A stretch of 64,000 bases of DNA from Congeria kusceri (GCA_027627225.1 CM051024.1:41099225-41163224); one strand, 5' to 3'; shown: positions 1-12,910, counted from the first letter of the stretch. Notes: generated by a model not told the origin, from the letters alone. Numbers and translations: made by a program.

Positions 1-838
1 AGCAACTTATATTGTAATTATTTCAAAATCACATTTTTAAAATGCAAATCTTCTTTGACCACCAAGTATGACCTTGATCTTTTAGCTAGGGACACAGGTC
101 ATGTGACAAGCCGTCTCCACATGTTGAACATTTGTAGCAAGATATTATTAAATTCCCTGATGAATGTTAAATTAACAGTCCGGACAAGCTTTATTATTCC
201 CAGTTTTGACATTTGACCTCTAAGTGTGACCTTGAATTTGGCCTATGTATAGGCAATATATTTGAAACAAAAGAATCATGAAATTTGCTTTTGACAAATT
301 TAAAATAAATACACAAATAGTGTTTAAATTTGCTGGAAATGAAGTTTTAGTGAGTGTTTCACAAAGATACCTGTTTCATACTGCATATGTTTAATTCTTC
401 TTCCTTTTGGCTAAATTCAACAGATTTGTTAATGGTACATCTATATATTTATATACAAAATTTAATTAAAACATCACTGCCTTATTGGTGATCGTAATCA
501 GTCTTATGTTATAAATAAATATTCATTTTTAATCATAAATATTGACAATGAATGAGAAATGTGGATGACTCAGATTTGCATGTGGACAGAGATCAGGTGG
601 TATTCTGAATAATACAACGGACTGGTGTGTTAGTTACGTGGCAATTTCCAGTTGGGTCATCAGAACTCATGGGAGGTCAAGGTCACATGTGAAAGTAAAT
701 TGAACAAGAGGCACACGAGTGCCTGTATCACTGGTTTATTAAGTAAGGAATGTTAGAAGCAAAAGGACCCTGATATGATATATAAGGACAAACTGCCCAG
801 CCCACTGGCGACCATGATTTGTAATGAATCAAAGTAAT
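1..838. other. Intergenic AT-rich stretch, nothing recognised
   Basis: I find no credible exon, RNA gene or clear repeat here. Isolated AAGGTCA-like words (for example near 676) resemble those in dispersed bivalve repeats. Confidence 0.4.
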
Positions 839-1250
839 TTGGTAGAGAACCACATAAGGAACATTTCTTTAAAATTATTTCGATTTCCTAAGCTTCAAAT
901 ACAGCCATCTTCGGAAAAATGACGGTCATTTTTGAAACAGAGCGGAAACATTTGAGCAGCTTTGGCAGAAAACTACTTGAGGAACCTTTCTGTGAAATTA
1001 TTGTGAACCTTTCTGTGAAATTATTTTTTTTTAAATCCAACCAGTGGTTTCTGACAAGACTTTCAAAAATTTATATATAACCATATAAGATAAAATGGCC
1101 CCACCATAGGCAGCCATGTTTTAAAATGTAGCCGAACCATTTGAGCAACTTTGGTAGAGAACCACCCAAGGAACATTTCTGTTAAATTATTTCGAAATCC
1201 AATGGTTTATGACAAGAAGATTTTAGCAACTTTGGTCCAAGACCACCATT
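839..1250. repeat. Diverged tandem repeat, about three units
   Basis: The phrase TTGGTAGAGAACCAC..AAGGAACATTTCT followed by (A)AATTATTTCGA recurs near 839, 961 (with an internal duplication of CCTTTCTGTGAAATTATT) and 1151. A further partial copy (AGCAACTTTGGTCCAAGACCACC) follows near 1225. Spacing is irregular, so this is an old dispersed repeat with internal tandem structure. No coding potential is seen. Confidence 0.55.
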
Positions 1251-1664
1251 TTTGCAACCACAATATCTGAAACAACAACAAAACAAATAATTGTGCCTGA
1301 TCTTTCAATGTACCCTTTAATCCACATGTCAAGTTTCATTAATGTTACTTCTATATGTTTTTAGTTATGGGAAGGTCCCTATTTTGCATGTATTTTACTA
1401 TAAACAGATGGGATGGAGAAGATGGTTTGGGAAAGATGTACTAATATTTTGAAATTTCTCTTTTACGTGAATTGGCTACTTTTACTGCTGTTTATTTAAG
1501 CTGCAATGCTCTGAGATTAATCTTTATTTAAACCTACTGCAAACAGATGGGACAGAGAAGATGGTTTCTTTTGCGTGAATTGGCTTCTTTTACTGCTGTT
1601 TAATTTGAGTTGCAATGCTTCAGGTTAATCTTCATTTACACTTAAATGTATTATTACTATATCT

Positions 1665-1852
1665 GAGCCAAGTGTGAGGTTTCGGTACCCAGAAACCGTT
1701 TTAAACCCCCAATGCTCTGCATTGATCGTTCCAAGGCGGTGACCCCAGTTTTATTCATTTGTGTTTGTGTTTTTGTATTGTGCCATGTTATTTTGGCAAT
1801 TGGTCACTTGCAATAAATAAAGGACCTCGTGCTGATAATAAGAGTTCTCTCC
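1665..1852 (+). repeat. Dispersed repeat, copy 1 of a family also at 34256-34445
   Basis: The block contains GAGGTTTCGGTACC, then GTTTTAAACCCCCAATGCTC, GCATTGATCGTTCCAAGGCGG and TGACCCCAGTTTTA. The same phrases occur in reverse complement at 34256-34445 inside an intron of the large gene. The two copies in opposite orientation establish it as an interspersed repeat. Its class is unknown. Confidence 0.6.
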
Positions 1853-2028
1853 TCCTGTCGCAGCTGGAGTTTCACTTTGTTTATAATTGTACACACACAT
1901 ATGTATAACGTATGTGTGTGTTAATGTATATTTTGGTGTTCATAATTTTGTGTATGAACTCGTTTAATCATGATTTATGTGTATTTAAAATGTCTTTTAT
2001 GTGAATTGGCTAATGGTTCATACTCAAG

Positions 2029-3027
2029 TCTTGAATACAAATTCAAGGACTTTTCAAGGGTAGAAATGTGATTTTTAAGGCAAATATTTGTACACTTATA
2101 TACTTTAATAACAACTTTGCGAGGGTCATATATAAGTCACTAAAATATTTGGGACCCATTTATGTGTCATTTTTACATAACATTAACTGAAATGTTGAAA
2201 ACAAAGTATTATCTTTGCAAAATAAGCAGTACCAGTAGCCTTCACTGTTAAAAACAATCTAAAGAAACACCAACGATCACCAAATACGGACCAAAAATAG
2301 GATGCTTATATTTACAGATTTCAAGGAAATAAGCGGCGATTCCTAACACTGCCAAACACATTTAAAAAAGCAGTCATATATCTTCCACAAATATAAATTT
2401 GCAATGGAACTCTGCCTGGAGAAATTGCACTAGAAATTTGCATGTGCAATGTTGATTATAGAATGATGATTGGTCAATGTTTATAAGGTCCCCATGTGTC
2501 CACAGAAACTACAAGACAGTATTAGTAAACACTTCGGCAGCTTGTCTTAGTTTAAAACTGTTATGGACTCTTCTTGCTTTGTGAAAAACATGCCATCATT
2601 TGCAAAAGGTGCTGTAACCTCGACATATATTATGGTTTGAACTACTACAGTATATGTCTGTAGTATTCTACTAGTATGACTTTCGCCCATGTGGAAAAAT
2701 ATTCGTTTTAATTCAACATGGAGATAATTTGACTTATATGGATCATTAACTCCAATGCGTACTCCAATTAGAACGTACATACAAAATATTTGTACTTGCG
2801 CGTGGACAAATTCTTTTTTTGAAGAAAAACCCTTAATGCTTGTCTTTTTTTTTGGTATACTTATACTTTGATTATGGCAAATGTAAATTCAACGTTGTTT
2901 TAAGAACTTCAAGGACTCTGAGTCAAATTCAAGTACCATTTTGGCATTTTCTCAAGGCTATACCCAATTTAAGGACTTTTCAAGAGCAACTCCATTTTTA
3001 AGGACTTTTCAAGGCCGGTGCGAACCC
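2029..3027. repeat. TTCAAGGACTTTTCAAGG repeat fragments
   Basis: AATTCAAGGACTTTTCAAGGG occurs near 2038, and several variants (AAGGACTTTTCAAGAGC, AAGGACTTTTCAAGGCCGG) cluster at 2905-3027, ending in CGGTGCGAACCCTG. That ending resembles the terminus of an interspersed repeat widespread in animal genomes. The intervening 0.8 kb shows nothing recognisable. Confidence 0.45.
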
Positions 3028-5245
3028 TGTGGCTTCAACAGTACACATACATATGTGTATGGTGTACTCATGTATATGTGCGTGAGAGTTGGACAATGTA
3101 TATTTTGATGTTACAAATTTGATTTAAGAACTTTTTTTCATAATGAATTGTGATATGTGTATCTGAAATGCCCTTTTTGTGGTATGTTTTATTAAAAGGG
3201 CACTGTACATGCAATACGAGGAGAAATATCACTCTTCCGAAAACATCTTAACAACAGATGTTGGTACAACAGTATTGTCATTAAATATAAAGTTTTGTGA
3301 AGATCGAATGAAATCTCTACTGAATAGAAAGCGGAAACAGCTACCAAGGCTAATATTCAAGGGCCATAACGCCACAGTTCGTAAAGCAATTTTGTTGATT
3401 ATCCAAATTAACAGATGACAATGCCCACAGACATTTTCATAACGTTTGATGAAGATCGGATGAAAACTCTTGGATTTAAAAGAGCAGAAACTAAAGTGGT
3501 TTACTGCATAATTTAATAAATGACCCAATGAAGTTTTCTACATTACATACAGATTTTGAAGTATTGTAATTATAAAAATGTACACAAAACAACTCATGCT
3601 TATATCAATTACTATTTACATTTATAATAAGTCTATTCATCATTTGGGACAAGTACTTTGGGTGTTTTTATTATCTACAGAGAACATGCACATACTGTTT
3701 TAATTTACCTCAACATGTAATACATGGAAGGTCCTCTTCCAAACACCAAATCATCTTTCAATAATGTTTCTGGTTGCAATGTGGGACTGGTTGTACTTTC
3801 CTTCAGCCTCAGTTCCTGTATAAAAGTCTGGTGTTCGATTACACATTATTAAAATAAAGACATTATGAATATTGTTTTTCTCATTATTTTTTTTAACTTA
3901 TTTTTTTTTTAAATTTATTTAATCTTGTTAGAATAAAATTTATTACAGTTGCTGTTTATAAATTTGCTGCAAATACTGGTATAAAGAATTCAGCTTACTA
4001 GGATTCTGAATTGGTGTCATCAGGAATGGTCTGCAAGGGTAGCCACTATACCCTAACAGAAAGCCACGCCCCGGGTCTGGATTTTTTTTGATGAATTATT
4101 TATGATAATGGGCATTATAGAAGTAATGTAAAAATAGTATGCATTATATAAAGATTATTGACTAAACGGTCTGTTTTTGTGTGCTTATATTCATATGAAA
4201 ATCTCCTTTTGATCCATGCATTTGCTTGTTTATTATCACCATGATGTTGGAAGTATACTATATGTACCTTGATGGTTGGCTTCCAAATATCTCCCAATGT
4301 TAGACATTCTGAAAACGTGGGCGTCATGGCAACTCCCAGGCCAGCATGCGTTCACACTTGTGAATACCCCTGAAAAAAATGCAATCACTGTATCCATTAT
4401 ATTCACCATAAAGTCTTATACTGTGTACATGCGGGTCTCAATCAGCATTTTCTTTCAATTATTATTGAAAAGATACCAGTCAAATTTATTTGATATATCA
4501 AAAACAATACAATAGTTATATAAATTGGAAATATGTTTTTAAAAATAATTTAAATGCTTTATATCAGTATAATTTTAATGGCATATATAATCCACACAAA
4601 CTATACAAACACTCTATCATTGAAATTTTTCAATATATCATGGCATATTAATATACATAAAACTCTATAAGTATTAGTGTCACATTTTCTATTATATTTT
4701 GAATTTATCTATTCAGCTTCAGCTTGATACTGAAGAAGAACGATCTCATAATTGCATTTATTGTATATATCAGTTTTCAATAATTATATGATTTGTTTAC
4801 ATAATTTACATTAAATTTCCCCTAATGCACCTCATACTTCTGCAGAACGGATTACACGAATTGTATGTACATGTATATAAAGCGTCCAGGGTAAAGTGTG
4901 TACTCATTTTGGTCAGTCTGGATTCGGAGTTTGATGGTAACAGTCGCATTTTAAATGACGCGGAATTAATAAGATTTATGAAACATGGATTTGGTAATGG
5001 ATAAAACGTGGACTGTGTTAATTCAGTATAATTGGCAATGCAGATACGAACATGCGATGATTTCGATCTGCGATTTTTTTTAAGACGGAAATGTTGCATG
5101 TTTGTCAACATGTAATCTGCATTGCCCCAACTGCATATTTGTTCGGACATTAGTGAAATTATAATACAGCATGTGAACTAACAATATGATATTTTTGGAT
5201 ACGCTTTCGTTGAATAAAAAAGGTACGTGTTATTTTATAATTTAC
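3028..5245. other. Intergenic, no gene recognised
   Basis: There are only short ORFs without family signatures. I looked on the minus strand for later transposase exons (second and third catalytic acidic residues) downstream of the Harbinger-like exon and found none. Confidence 0.4.
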
Positions 5246-5786
5246 CTACCATTACTATCATACGTCGCCTGCACGTTGATCGATTGGAAATGCTTCCTAT
5301 TTACAAATGCCACTTCGTCGGGCTGCCCGGGTGACAAGATGCGGACGTGGGTGCCGTCGATACACCCGATGACGGATGGAATCCCCGAACCCGGAAGAAT
5401 TCGTTTGTCGCTCGTCGTCGGTCTTCGTCGCTTGTCGGAAACTTAATAAATCGGTCATTCAGTCCGAAAATAGCGTCAACGACCGCGGTCACCACACGAG
5501 AAACGGTGGCTATGTTGACGCCGAAGGTGTCACCGATAACCTGCAGAAAATGTCCTGTAGCCAAGAATCTCAGAGTTATTAGTACCTGTTGTCGCGTCGA
5601 CAGTGATCGGTTTCGTCGTGTCTGGCGTCGTATAATGGGGTCTAAAAGGTCAACAAGTCTGTCTAAGTTCAGAGAAGAAAACCTGTACCTTCGGCGCAGT
5701 TCGTCGTCGGTAAGATCTGTGATTTGCAAGTCAAGTCGTCGAAATCGTCGCGGTTGTCTGTGTCTAAAGAAAAGAACGTCCGCCAT
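5246..5786 (-). pseudogene. PIF/Harbinger (HARBI1-like) transposase, truncated and frameshifted
   Basis: The start ATG at 5786 begins MADVLFFRHRQPRRFRRLD. The N-terminal helix-turn-helix region follows (TRQQVLITLRFLATGHFLQV, then GVNIATVSRVV), as in HARBI1-family nucleases. The catalytic-domain opening GCIDGTHVRI, with the first acidic residue, reads in another frame: one base appears to be missing near a C-run at 5383-5386, about residue 131. The shifted frame continues through AFVNRKHFQSINVQ to a possible splice donor (GTAG|gtaaat) at 5246. The second and third acidic residues and the C-terminal half are absent downstream. This is probably a dead or partial DNA transposon copy; a sequencing indel plus a distant second exon is the alternative. 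Confidence 0.8.
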
Positions 5787-6470
5787 GTTTGTCTGTCAGT
5801 CCGTACGGTAACCACTCCTTAACCAGCACTTGGAGCAGGGTTAAAACTGACCGGGGTAACGTCGTGGTTACAGTCAACGTCATTGTTTATACAACCCGCC
5901 TCGGCGTGGTTATCACAGCGGTTACGGTTACTGCGTGGGTTTAAACGTTTATACAATTGGCTGCAGACAGTCTAACATTAACAAACCAATATACCCCCAC
6001 TATCTTTGATGTAAAACAAAGAATTGCAGTAGCGAACAACATCTGTCACTCGAAGAAGTATTAAAACAACTACGATTCTGAGATTTGTTTAATCACATTT
6101 TTAATGACACTTACCTAAACATTATGGGACCAGGATAAATGTTTGTAAAATTGCATTTATCGTAAAATCACAAGCACATCTTTTTACATTGAACAACGAA
6201 GCAAAAACAACGCAACCACCACACTTGTCCATAGTTCACTGTCATCGTGTATAATCGCGATTCGCTTGTATTTATAAATGATTAGTAATTTATGAAACAG
6301 AATATTTAGCAAGAGCTGTCGGAAGACAGCGCGCTCGACATTTCTTGTATTTGTCAGAGTTACTGGCATTTTTTCTAAAACAAATTGTTTGGATAGTAGG
6401 GGCAAATTAAATTAAACAAAGTTAATTGCCTTTCTTGAGTTACTGAGTAAAAAGCATTTTTCTAATATTA
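5787..6470. other. Flank of the transposase remnant, no gene
   Basis: The sequence is rich in short GTGGTTAC/GGTTAC words and GTTTATACAA occurs twice (near 5885 and 5949), possibly internal repeats of the Harbinger-type element. I could not define its terminal inverted repeats. Confidence 0.3.
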
Positions 6471-6720
6471 AAACCAGTGACCTTGACCCCACCCACCCCA
6501 TATGCAATCTCACGCAATGTACGGTATCTATAAATTGAGTTTCATTAAAATATTTCGAATTATTGAGCAGAAATGGTTTTTTCTTTGAGTAACAGTGACC
6601 TTGACCTTGATCCAACCCAACACACCCCAAATGCAATCCCAAGTAAAGTATTGCTTTAGGATATCTGTGTATGAAAATTCATTCTTGAGTTGGAGAATGG
6701 AAATCAATAGTTGACGCACC
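6471..6720 (-). repeat. Two-unit repeat with TGACCTTGACC and ATGCAATC blocks
   Basis: CAGTGACCTTGACC..CCCACC..ATGCAATC is followed by a TTGAGT/TTGAGC phrase. It occurs once at about 6474-6560 and again at about 6592-6680. The reverse-complement version, ending in GAGGTCAAGGTCAAGGCCACC, is at 12775-12862. This is an interspersed repeat, not coding. Confidence 0.55.
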
Positions 6721-6737
6721 CACCTCAACCGCCTTGA

Positions 6738-7130
6738 ATGTACAATTTCTAAGTGTAAAAAGGCCCATAATTTTGACAGTTTTCAAACTAGAGTTATCAA
6801 AATGGCCTATAAGTTTATTTTAATATAGGGAATACATGTTTTAAGTTTGATTGAAATCCCTCAGTATAAAATCCTGAGACACTAGCTTACCAAAAAAGAA
6901 ATACTTATCCAAATAGCTTATTTGTAAAATTTCTAAGTGTAAAAAGGCCCATAATTTTGACAAATGTTAAACTAGTTATCAAACTCGGCCTATGGGTTCA
7001 TTTTAATATGGACAATAGATGTTTCAAGTTTGAATGAAATGCCTCAAGCCATTCCTGATAAACTAGCAGACTGAAAATATTCAACCATGGTCGCACACCG
7101 ACGCCAACGACGGGGCACGTAGAATACTGT
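6738..7130 (+). repeat. Two-unit tandem repeat, ~180 bp period
   Basis: AATTTCTAAGTGTAAAAAGG followed by CCCATAATTTTGACA recurs at 6745 and 6928. Both are followed by similar text (ACTAG..TTATCAAA..GGCCTAT, TTCAAGTTTGA). It ends near GACGCCAACGACGGGGC, a tail common to several repeats of this type. Confidence 0.6.
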
Positions 7131-7199
7131 GGCATCACTGATTTTCGCAGAGGTCTAATGTTTGCTCTCCCGTCATTTAGAAAATTTATAACCACCACA

Positions 7200-8140
7200 C
7201 ATATTTTCCATGTAATAATTTAACAACACCCGGAGATTACACAATCGTTCATATTTACGTAGGTAGTAGTTCATAAACATATGCAGGTATATGATATTTG
7301 ATGTGAATGTTTTATGCTTTCTTTCGGGTTTAAATTACCATGTTTATTAATATGATCTGTTTGAAATAATGCATTCATCACTATCAACAATTTAGTTAAT
7401 GGTATAAAACAGGTAATGTGTGCAAGCTGACAGTTTGTTTTCACAAGTTGACATATCAAGCAAAGAATAAGAACACCCAAAGTGGAGCCTATATTTGTTA
7501 AATCGGCATTAAATTAACAAAAATATGTCAGTTTGACTTGAAGTGATATAAATTGTCTGAGATCTAATCATCTAATAATGCGGCCCCTATTATCCAGAAA
7601 TGAAGAAATGGACCCCTGTTATCCATTAAGAGCCTTATCCAGCACTGATATACATGGTTTTTGCAATAAATAAGCAGTCATAAAAGGACCTTCTACAAGC
7701 GTTCTGCCCAGGCGGGCGCTTCACCGATCAATCGATACGTATTTTGTTGCAAAGCAAAATTGACTATTTTTAAATTTGGGTTTGCGTTAATTTAAGACCT
7801 CGCGAATTTGTCCGTGATCACATTTGCGCCAAACTTGTACCCCTCAAATTCAAGTGATTCCACGGTAGCTTGCCTTTTTTTTCGAAAAAATCGACAAGTC
7901 GAGCTAAAAGGATTCCACAGCAAAGGAGATTTAACAAAGAATTATTTTGAATGCAATGACAAGGGATTTTAACTGCAGGCAATACATGTCCACTAGAACA
8001 TTTTAGTAGAGTCGTGATATTGAAATGTAAAACTGGATAAATTAGAAGTGCCACTGTAATGGCGCAATACCCTCGCATGCTGCTTAATGTCACATGGATA
8101 TTGATACAAGCAACATGTATTTTTCAGGTGTAAGTGCATT
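7200..8140. other. Intergenic, nothing recognised
   Basis: There are only short ORFs without domain signatures, and no structured repeat that I can define. Confidence 0.35.
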
Positions 8141-8144
8141 AGTT

Positions 8145-8500
8145 AAACTCGGGAAATTGGGAATAACTCTGTAAATAATGCACTGCACTGCACTCCACAA
8201 ACACGCATTTATCCATGTATGTTCGTAGTTTGAGGTCAATCTCCTTCAGGCAGTTTTTGAGAAAATGGCTGTACAAGGAAAACCGGCAAAGGGGAATAAC
8301 TCCGTAAATAATGCAGAGATTTATAAATCTTGTGCACTGCTTTCAGCCCAACAACCATCTATTCATGTATCAAGTTTGAAGTTAATATCTAAAAGGTTTT
8401 GAAAGTTATGTCCCCGACAAAAAAATTCGACATCGGAACGGGCATACAGACAAGCTGATGCCAGTGTACCCCATTACAACTGTATTCAGCGGGGGTATAA
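8145..8500 (+). repeat. Two-unit tandem repeat ending in CATACAGACAAGCTGATGCC
   Basis: GGGAATAACTC.GTAAATAATGCA recurs at about 8158 and 8292, each followed by a TTCATGTAT/CCATGTAT and TTTGA.GT.AAT phrase. The unit runs into CATACAGACAAGCTGATGCC and GCGGGGGTAT, resembling the 3' ends of bivalve dispersed repeats. Confidence 0.5.
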
Positions 8501-8829
8501 GAAGGGTATCAACATTTTAAATAAACCATATACGAATACACAGTGTTTCAAGGTTTGATGTTAACTGAATATGTAGATTTAGTATTCAAAAATTATTTTT
8601 GAGGGAATACAGACATACTGAACTCATTGAAAGGCCCACAAACAGTGATTGAAGAAGTGCCAAGAAATAAAAATAAATATTTTGTTGTGAGTAACTTACA
8701 AAATATTGAAAAAGTGTGCTCGGACAACATTCGGAATTTTGGGATGATTGTGGTGCTTGAACAACATCCTCTACATGTATAAAAACACATGCCCCTGGTT
8801 GGTACCGGATAGCCCATTTATAGATCCAA

Positions 8830-9225
8830 ATTAGGTCAAGGTCAAGGTCAAAGTGAGGTTGGGTGATATGAGTGGATTGGGAACGGTGAAGTTACAACTG
8901 TGTAAATATCCAAGTGTTGAAGTAAGCGATGCTGGTACTAGACAAAGCGGTAAAATCTTGTTAACCAAGAAATGGTACTCTTGAATTATTAAGTCCAAAT
9001 TAGGTCAAGGTCAAGGTCAAAGTGTGGTTGGGTTATATGGGTATATTGGGGATGGTCATAAGCAACAACTGTGTAAGTATCCAAGTGTTATAGTTAGCGG
9101 TGTTGGTGCAAGACGCAACGGTAAATTCTACTTAACCTAATCACGGACGGACGGACGGAAGGACTGTTGGACAGGACAATCACTATATGCCTCCTGCATC
9201 AAGATGCCGGGGGCATATACAATGT
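8830..9225 (+). repeat. Two-unit repeat with AAGGTCAAGGTCAAGGTCA and GGACGGACGG tail
   Basis: TTAGGTCAAGGTCAAGGTCAA starts each unit (about 8831 and 9000), followed by GTGAGGTTGGGT.ATATG and ACAACTGTGTAA.TATCCAAG. The second unit ends in ACGGACGGACGGA and a short hairpin-like block (ATGCCTCC...GGGGGCAT) near 9189-9218. Each unit carries three head-to-tail AGGTCA half-sites. Confidence 0.65.
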
Positions 9226-10390
9226 TATCCATAAAACATGTAAGGGCTTCCATACACAGAAAGCCCTTTCACCTAAACAGTACTACCCAATGAAACTGGT
9301 TTTCTCCAACAGGAAAAAGGTTCAATTGCAAACAATGTCAAAGGCAGACATTTCTTCAGTGCTGAGGTTCAAGTTTTAAAATGGTGGAAGACTAAGTGAT
9401 GTCCACTATAGTGGAGAATACTCTGAGCAATTTTGTGCTCTTGTACACAACGAATTAAGAAGCTTATCTAACGAGTGTGATGACGACACAGATTTCCACC
9501 ACAACAATGTTATATGTACAGGCACTTAATATATATTTGACAATATGTGTTTAGTAAAAGGTTACTAATATTTATTAATAACTATTCTGATAACAACAAC
9601 ACAAACAAAATATGATAGTGGTGATGTTGGTGATGATGATGAGGATGAGAAAGAAAACAACATTATGATTATCGGTAATATCATTTCATATTTAAAGCCA
9701 TTTTAATGTATGTCTTCCCAATGTTAATGTTAAATGGAATTTAATTACATACATAGATTTGTATGTAAAATATATTTGAACATAATTCATACATCATAAC
9801 TGTAGGCGGAACTAGAATTCCTTAGACGGAGACTGATGTATGTCGACAATTTGGATTCACCTGGTGCGACAAGCAGTAGACATGACAAAAGAACTAAATT
9901 AATGCATATCTAGGTCATTATGCAGCGCTTCGAATAACTACACAGGTCAACGTGCACCATGCAGGCAAAAATTATACCAAGATATTGATGAGCTTGCCAA
10001 AACAAACATGAGGTTAGAAAGTTACATACTGACATGGAATTGGTAAAGCAATTAAAGGACTGAATTTATTCACATATTTTCGTAATTGTAAAAAAGTGTT
10101 ACATGTTTTAGCTTCGAGCAAAACTAAAGCAAATGGATTAACAAACAAAAATAATCTGTCAAGAAAAGCTGAAACACTATTTTAATGCTTTAAGCGATTT
10201 TCACGTGTTATTAAAAATATCTCTGAAAAGTGAAACAAGCACTATTATTTGCCATTCTGTGAATAAGTCCTTTTAAAATTCCTTAATCAGATTACTTTTA
10301 TGATATGACGATGGCAATTGGTCTTAAAAATAAGCCCTCATAATAATAGGCTACTAGCATAAAGGGACTTCAAATATGAATAATAAACAA
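9226..10390. other. Intergenic, nothing recognised
   Basis: It is AT-rich with a short GAT-rich run near 9620-9650. I see no exon or RNA gene. Confidence 0.35.
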
Positions 10391-11690
10391 GAGCTTGTTT
10401 TTGAAAAAAAACCATGTGTCCCCAACGAACCGCCATAAGTCCGCCCAAAATCCACCTACCATGACGTGCCGAAGATTCGCACAACCACGCTTGCTACTGA
10501 TCAATCCTGTGAAGTTTTGTCGAATGCCGCCAAAGGTCTGTTTATATGTCAAAAACTTCAAAGGGCCGTTACTCCACACAAAATCTGCAGATGGTGACAT
10601 TCTGATGACATGCAAAACTATTCTTGGTAATGATAAATCCTATTAAGTTTTATCCAAATCTGGCCAGATGTTACAGAGAACAAGCGCAGACAAGGTATGT
10701 TTGGTAAAAAACTTCAGAGGGTCATAACTCCATCCAAAACTTCCCAACCACGACATGCTGACGATATGCATAACTGGACTTGTTACTGATCATCTTGTGA
10801 AGTTGTTTTCAAATTCAAACAAGTGGTGATGGACATCAAGCGCAGACAAGGTCTGTAATATGAAGAACTTCAAAGGGCAAAAACTCTCAATCCTGTGAAG
10901 TTTCATCCAAATCTGGCAAGGGGTTACGGAGAACAAGCGAAGCCAAGGTATCCAAGGTGAAAAACTTTGAAAGGCCATAACTCTGGTGATCACAACTTGC
11001 CGACGATATGCACAACTTGACTTGGTATTAACCACTCCGGTGAGGTTTTGTAAACATTCGGCCAGGGGTTATGGAGAACAAGCGCACACCAGGTCTCTTA
11101 GGTGAAAAACTTCAAATGGCTATAACTCTGCCTGACATCTGCCAACAACAACATGAGGACGATATGCACAACTAGATTTGGTACTGATCAATCCTGTGAA
11201 GTTTCGTCAAAATCTGACCAGGGGTTACGGAGAACAAGCCCAGACAACGTTTGTTGCACCAGACCTAACATACATCCATCCATATATGCTGCATATAAAG
11301 TTTCATTGAATAAGAGTTGTTAGTTCCGGAGAACTCGCACGGAAAAGGAAATTTCATATTAAAATATCCTATTTATAACTGAATGGCTATATCTCCCTGA
11401 AAAATCATCAGACCGGAACAACCTGACAATATGGGCTTGTCCGTCCTATAGGATTGCTGCATATAAAGTTTCGTTGAATTAAAGTTATTAGTTCCTGAGA
11501 TCTCCCGTGGAAACAAAGCACCGACTGGACGGAAGGCCGGACGTACGGACAGACGGGCATGGAGTATGTTGGATTAAATTTTTGGGGAAATGCGTTTGAC
11601 ACCCAAACAAACTGAACGGGGGTTCCATTAGAATTCGGACAGACGGACAAAGCGGCCACTATATGCTCCCACCTGCGGTGTGCATAAAAA
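10391..11690 (+). repeat. Five-unit diverged tandem repeat with CGGACGGACAG tail
   Basis: The phrase AAAAACTTCAAAGGGCC.TAACTC, then GACGATATGCACAAC and CAATCCTGTGAAGTTT, then GGTTACGGAGAACAAGCGCA, recurs with variation from about 10430 to 11250 (period ~140-180 bp). The tail at 11510-11665 has GGAAGGCCGGACGTACGGACAG and CACTATATGCTCCCACCTGCGG. It is non-coding; the short ORFs in it are chance frames. Confidence 0.6.
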
Positions 11691-11727
11691 CATATTCTAC
11701 CCGCTCTGGGTTAAAAACAATATTTAA

Positions 11728-12560
11728 ACTAGAATGGTCACATGAGTGATGGATATACCCCCACAATATGGCCTTGTCACATAACTATGGCATCTATTCC
11801 AAAGAAATGGACATAATTAGAAAGCTTTTATTTATGAATGTTTAACAGTGTATTTAAAAAAAATTGTCTTTCAATAAGAGCAATAACTCTGTCAACATTT
11901 TAGTGGTTTGTAACCCAAGTCGAACCTGACTTGTATTTTATGTTGTTAACCCTACATACCAAAAATAATTTAATTATATGGAGCCTTTCATGATTTATTG
12001 TGCTTTTAGGAAATTTAAGTCTTAAATAGGAAATATCTCTGTCAAAATTTAGTGGTTTGTAACCAAAGTAGAACTCAGTGACTGGGAAAGGATTTTTCAA
12101 TATGAGATTATTTCTAATATCCACAAAAATCTATGAGATTTCCTAAGATTTTTATGGGATTTACAGCAACTAGAATTGTCACTTGAGTGATGGATATACC
12201 CCCACAATATGGCCTCGTCACAAAACTATGGTATCCATTTCAAAGAAATGGACACAATTAGAATGCTTTAATTTGTGAATGTTTAAAGGTGTATTTGGAA
12301 ATATTTAATTTAAATAACAGCCATAGGTCTGTCAACATTTAGTGGTTTGTAACCAAAGTCAAACCTGACCTGTATTTTATGTTGTTACACCTACCTGGTA
12401 TGTGCCAAAAATAAGTTTTTTTAAATATGAGCAGCCTTTCAAGAGTTATTGTCCTGAAACTATGTTTATAGGGAATATAAGTCAAAAAAGGGGACATAAC
12501 TCACTCAAAATTTAGTGGTTTGTAACCAAAGTAGAACTTGGCCTGTATTTAATGATGCTA
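11728..12560 (+). repeat. Direct repeat pair, ~435 bp apart
   Basis: GAGTGATGGATATACCCCCACA, then ATGGCCT.GTCACA.AACTATGG and AAAGAAATGGACA.AATTAGAA, then TTTAGTGGTTTGTAACC, occur from about 11747 and again from about 12184. The TTTAGTGGTTTGTAACC phrase appears four times in all. This is a tandemly duplicated dispersed repeat. Confidence 0.65.
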
Positions 12561-12659
12561 CATATGTCTATCAAAAATTATTTGTGTGGCAAACGGTACA
12601 TGGTCGAATCAGTTGGATTAGTTGCTTCCGTTTTTTAACCTAATTTTTCGAACAAACAT

Positions 12660-12910
12660 TGCGGTTAATAGATTGGGGTATGTCGTTGGGCGGGCGGGCG
12701 GGCGGGCGTGCTGGGTGGTTGCGTCAACTTTTCGTTTCCACTCTCAACTCGAGAACGAATTGAGATATAATAATGAAACTTCATACATAGATACCTTAAA
12801 TCGAGACGTCGCTTGGGATTGCATATGGGGTGGGTGAGGTCAAGGTCAAGGCCACCGGTTTCCTTTCAATAACTTGACAACGCATCGAGATATTTTGGTG
12901 AAACTTCATA
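12660..12910 (+). repeat. GGGC-rich low-complexity and AGGTCAAGGTCAAGG repeat
   Basis: A short (GGGC)n run lies at about 12689-12709. It is followed by GCATATGGGGTGGGTGAGG and TCAAGGTCAAGGCCACC, the reverse-complement relative of the block at 6471-6720. Confidence 0.5.

Noticed and set aside
4806..5150. 114-residue minus-strand ORF downstream of the transposase exon
   Set aside because: It shows no catalytic acidic motifs or helix-turn-helix features of Harbinger proteins, and the residue composition looks random.
10395..10646. Overlapping ORFs on both strands in the tandem repeat
   Set aside because: They do not persist between repeat units and have no domain features.
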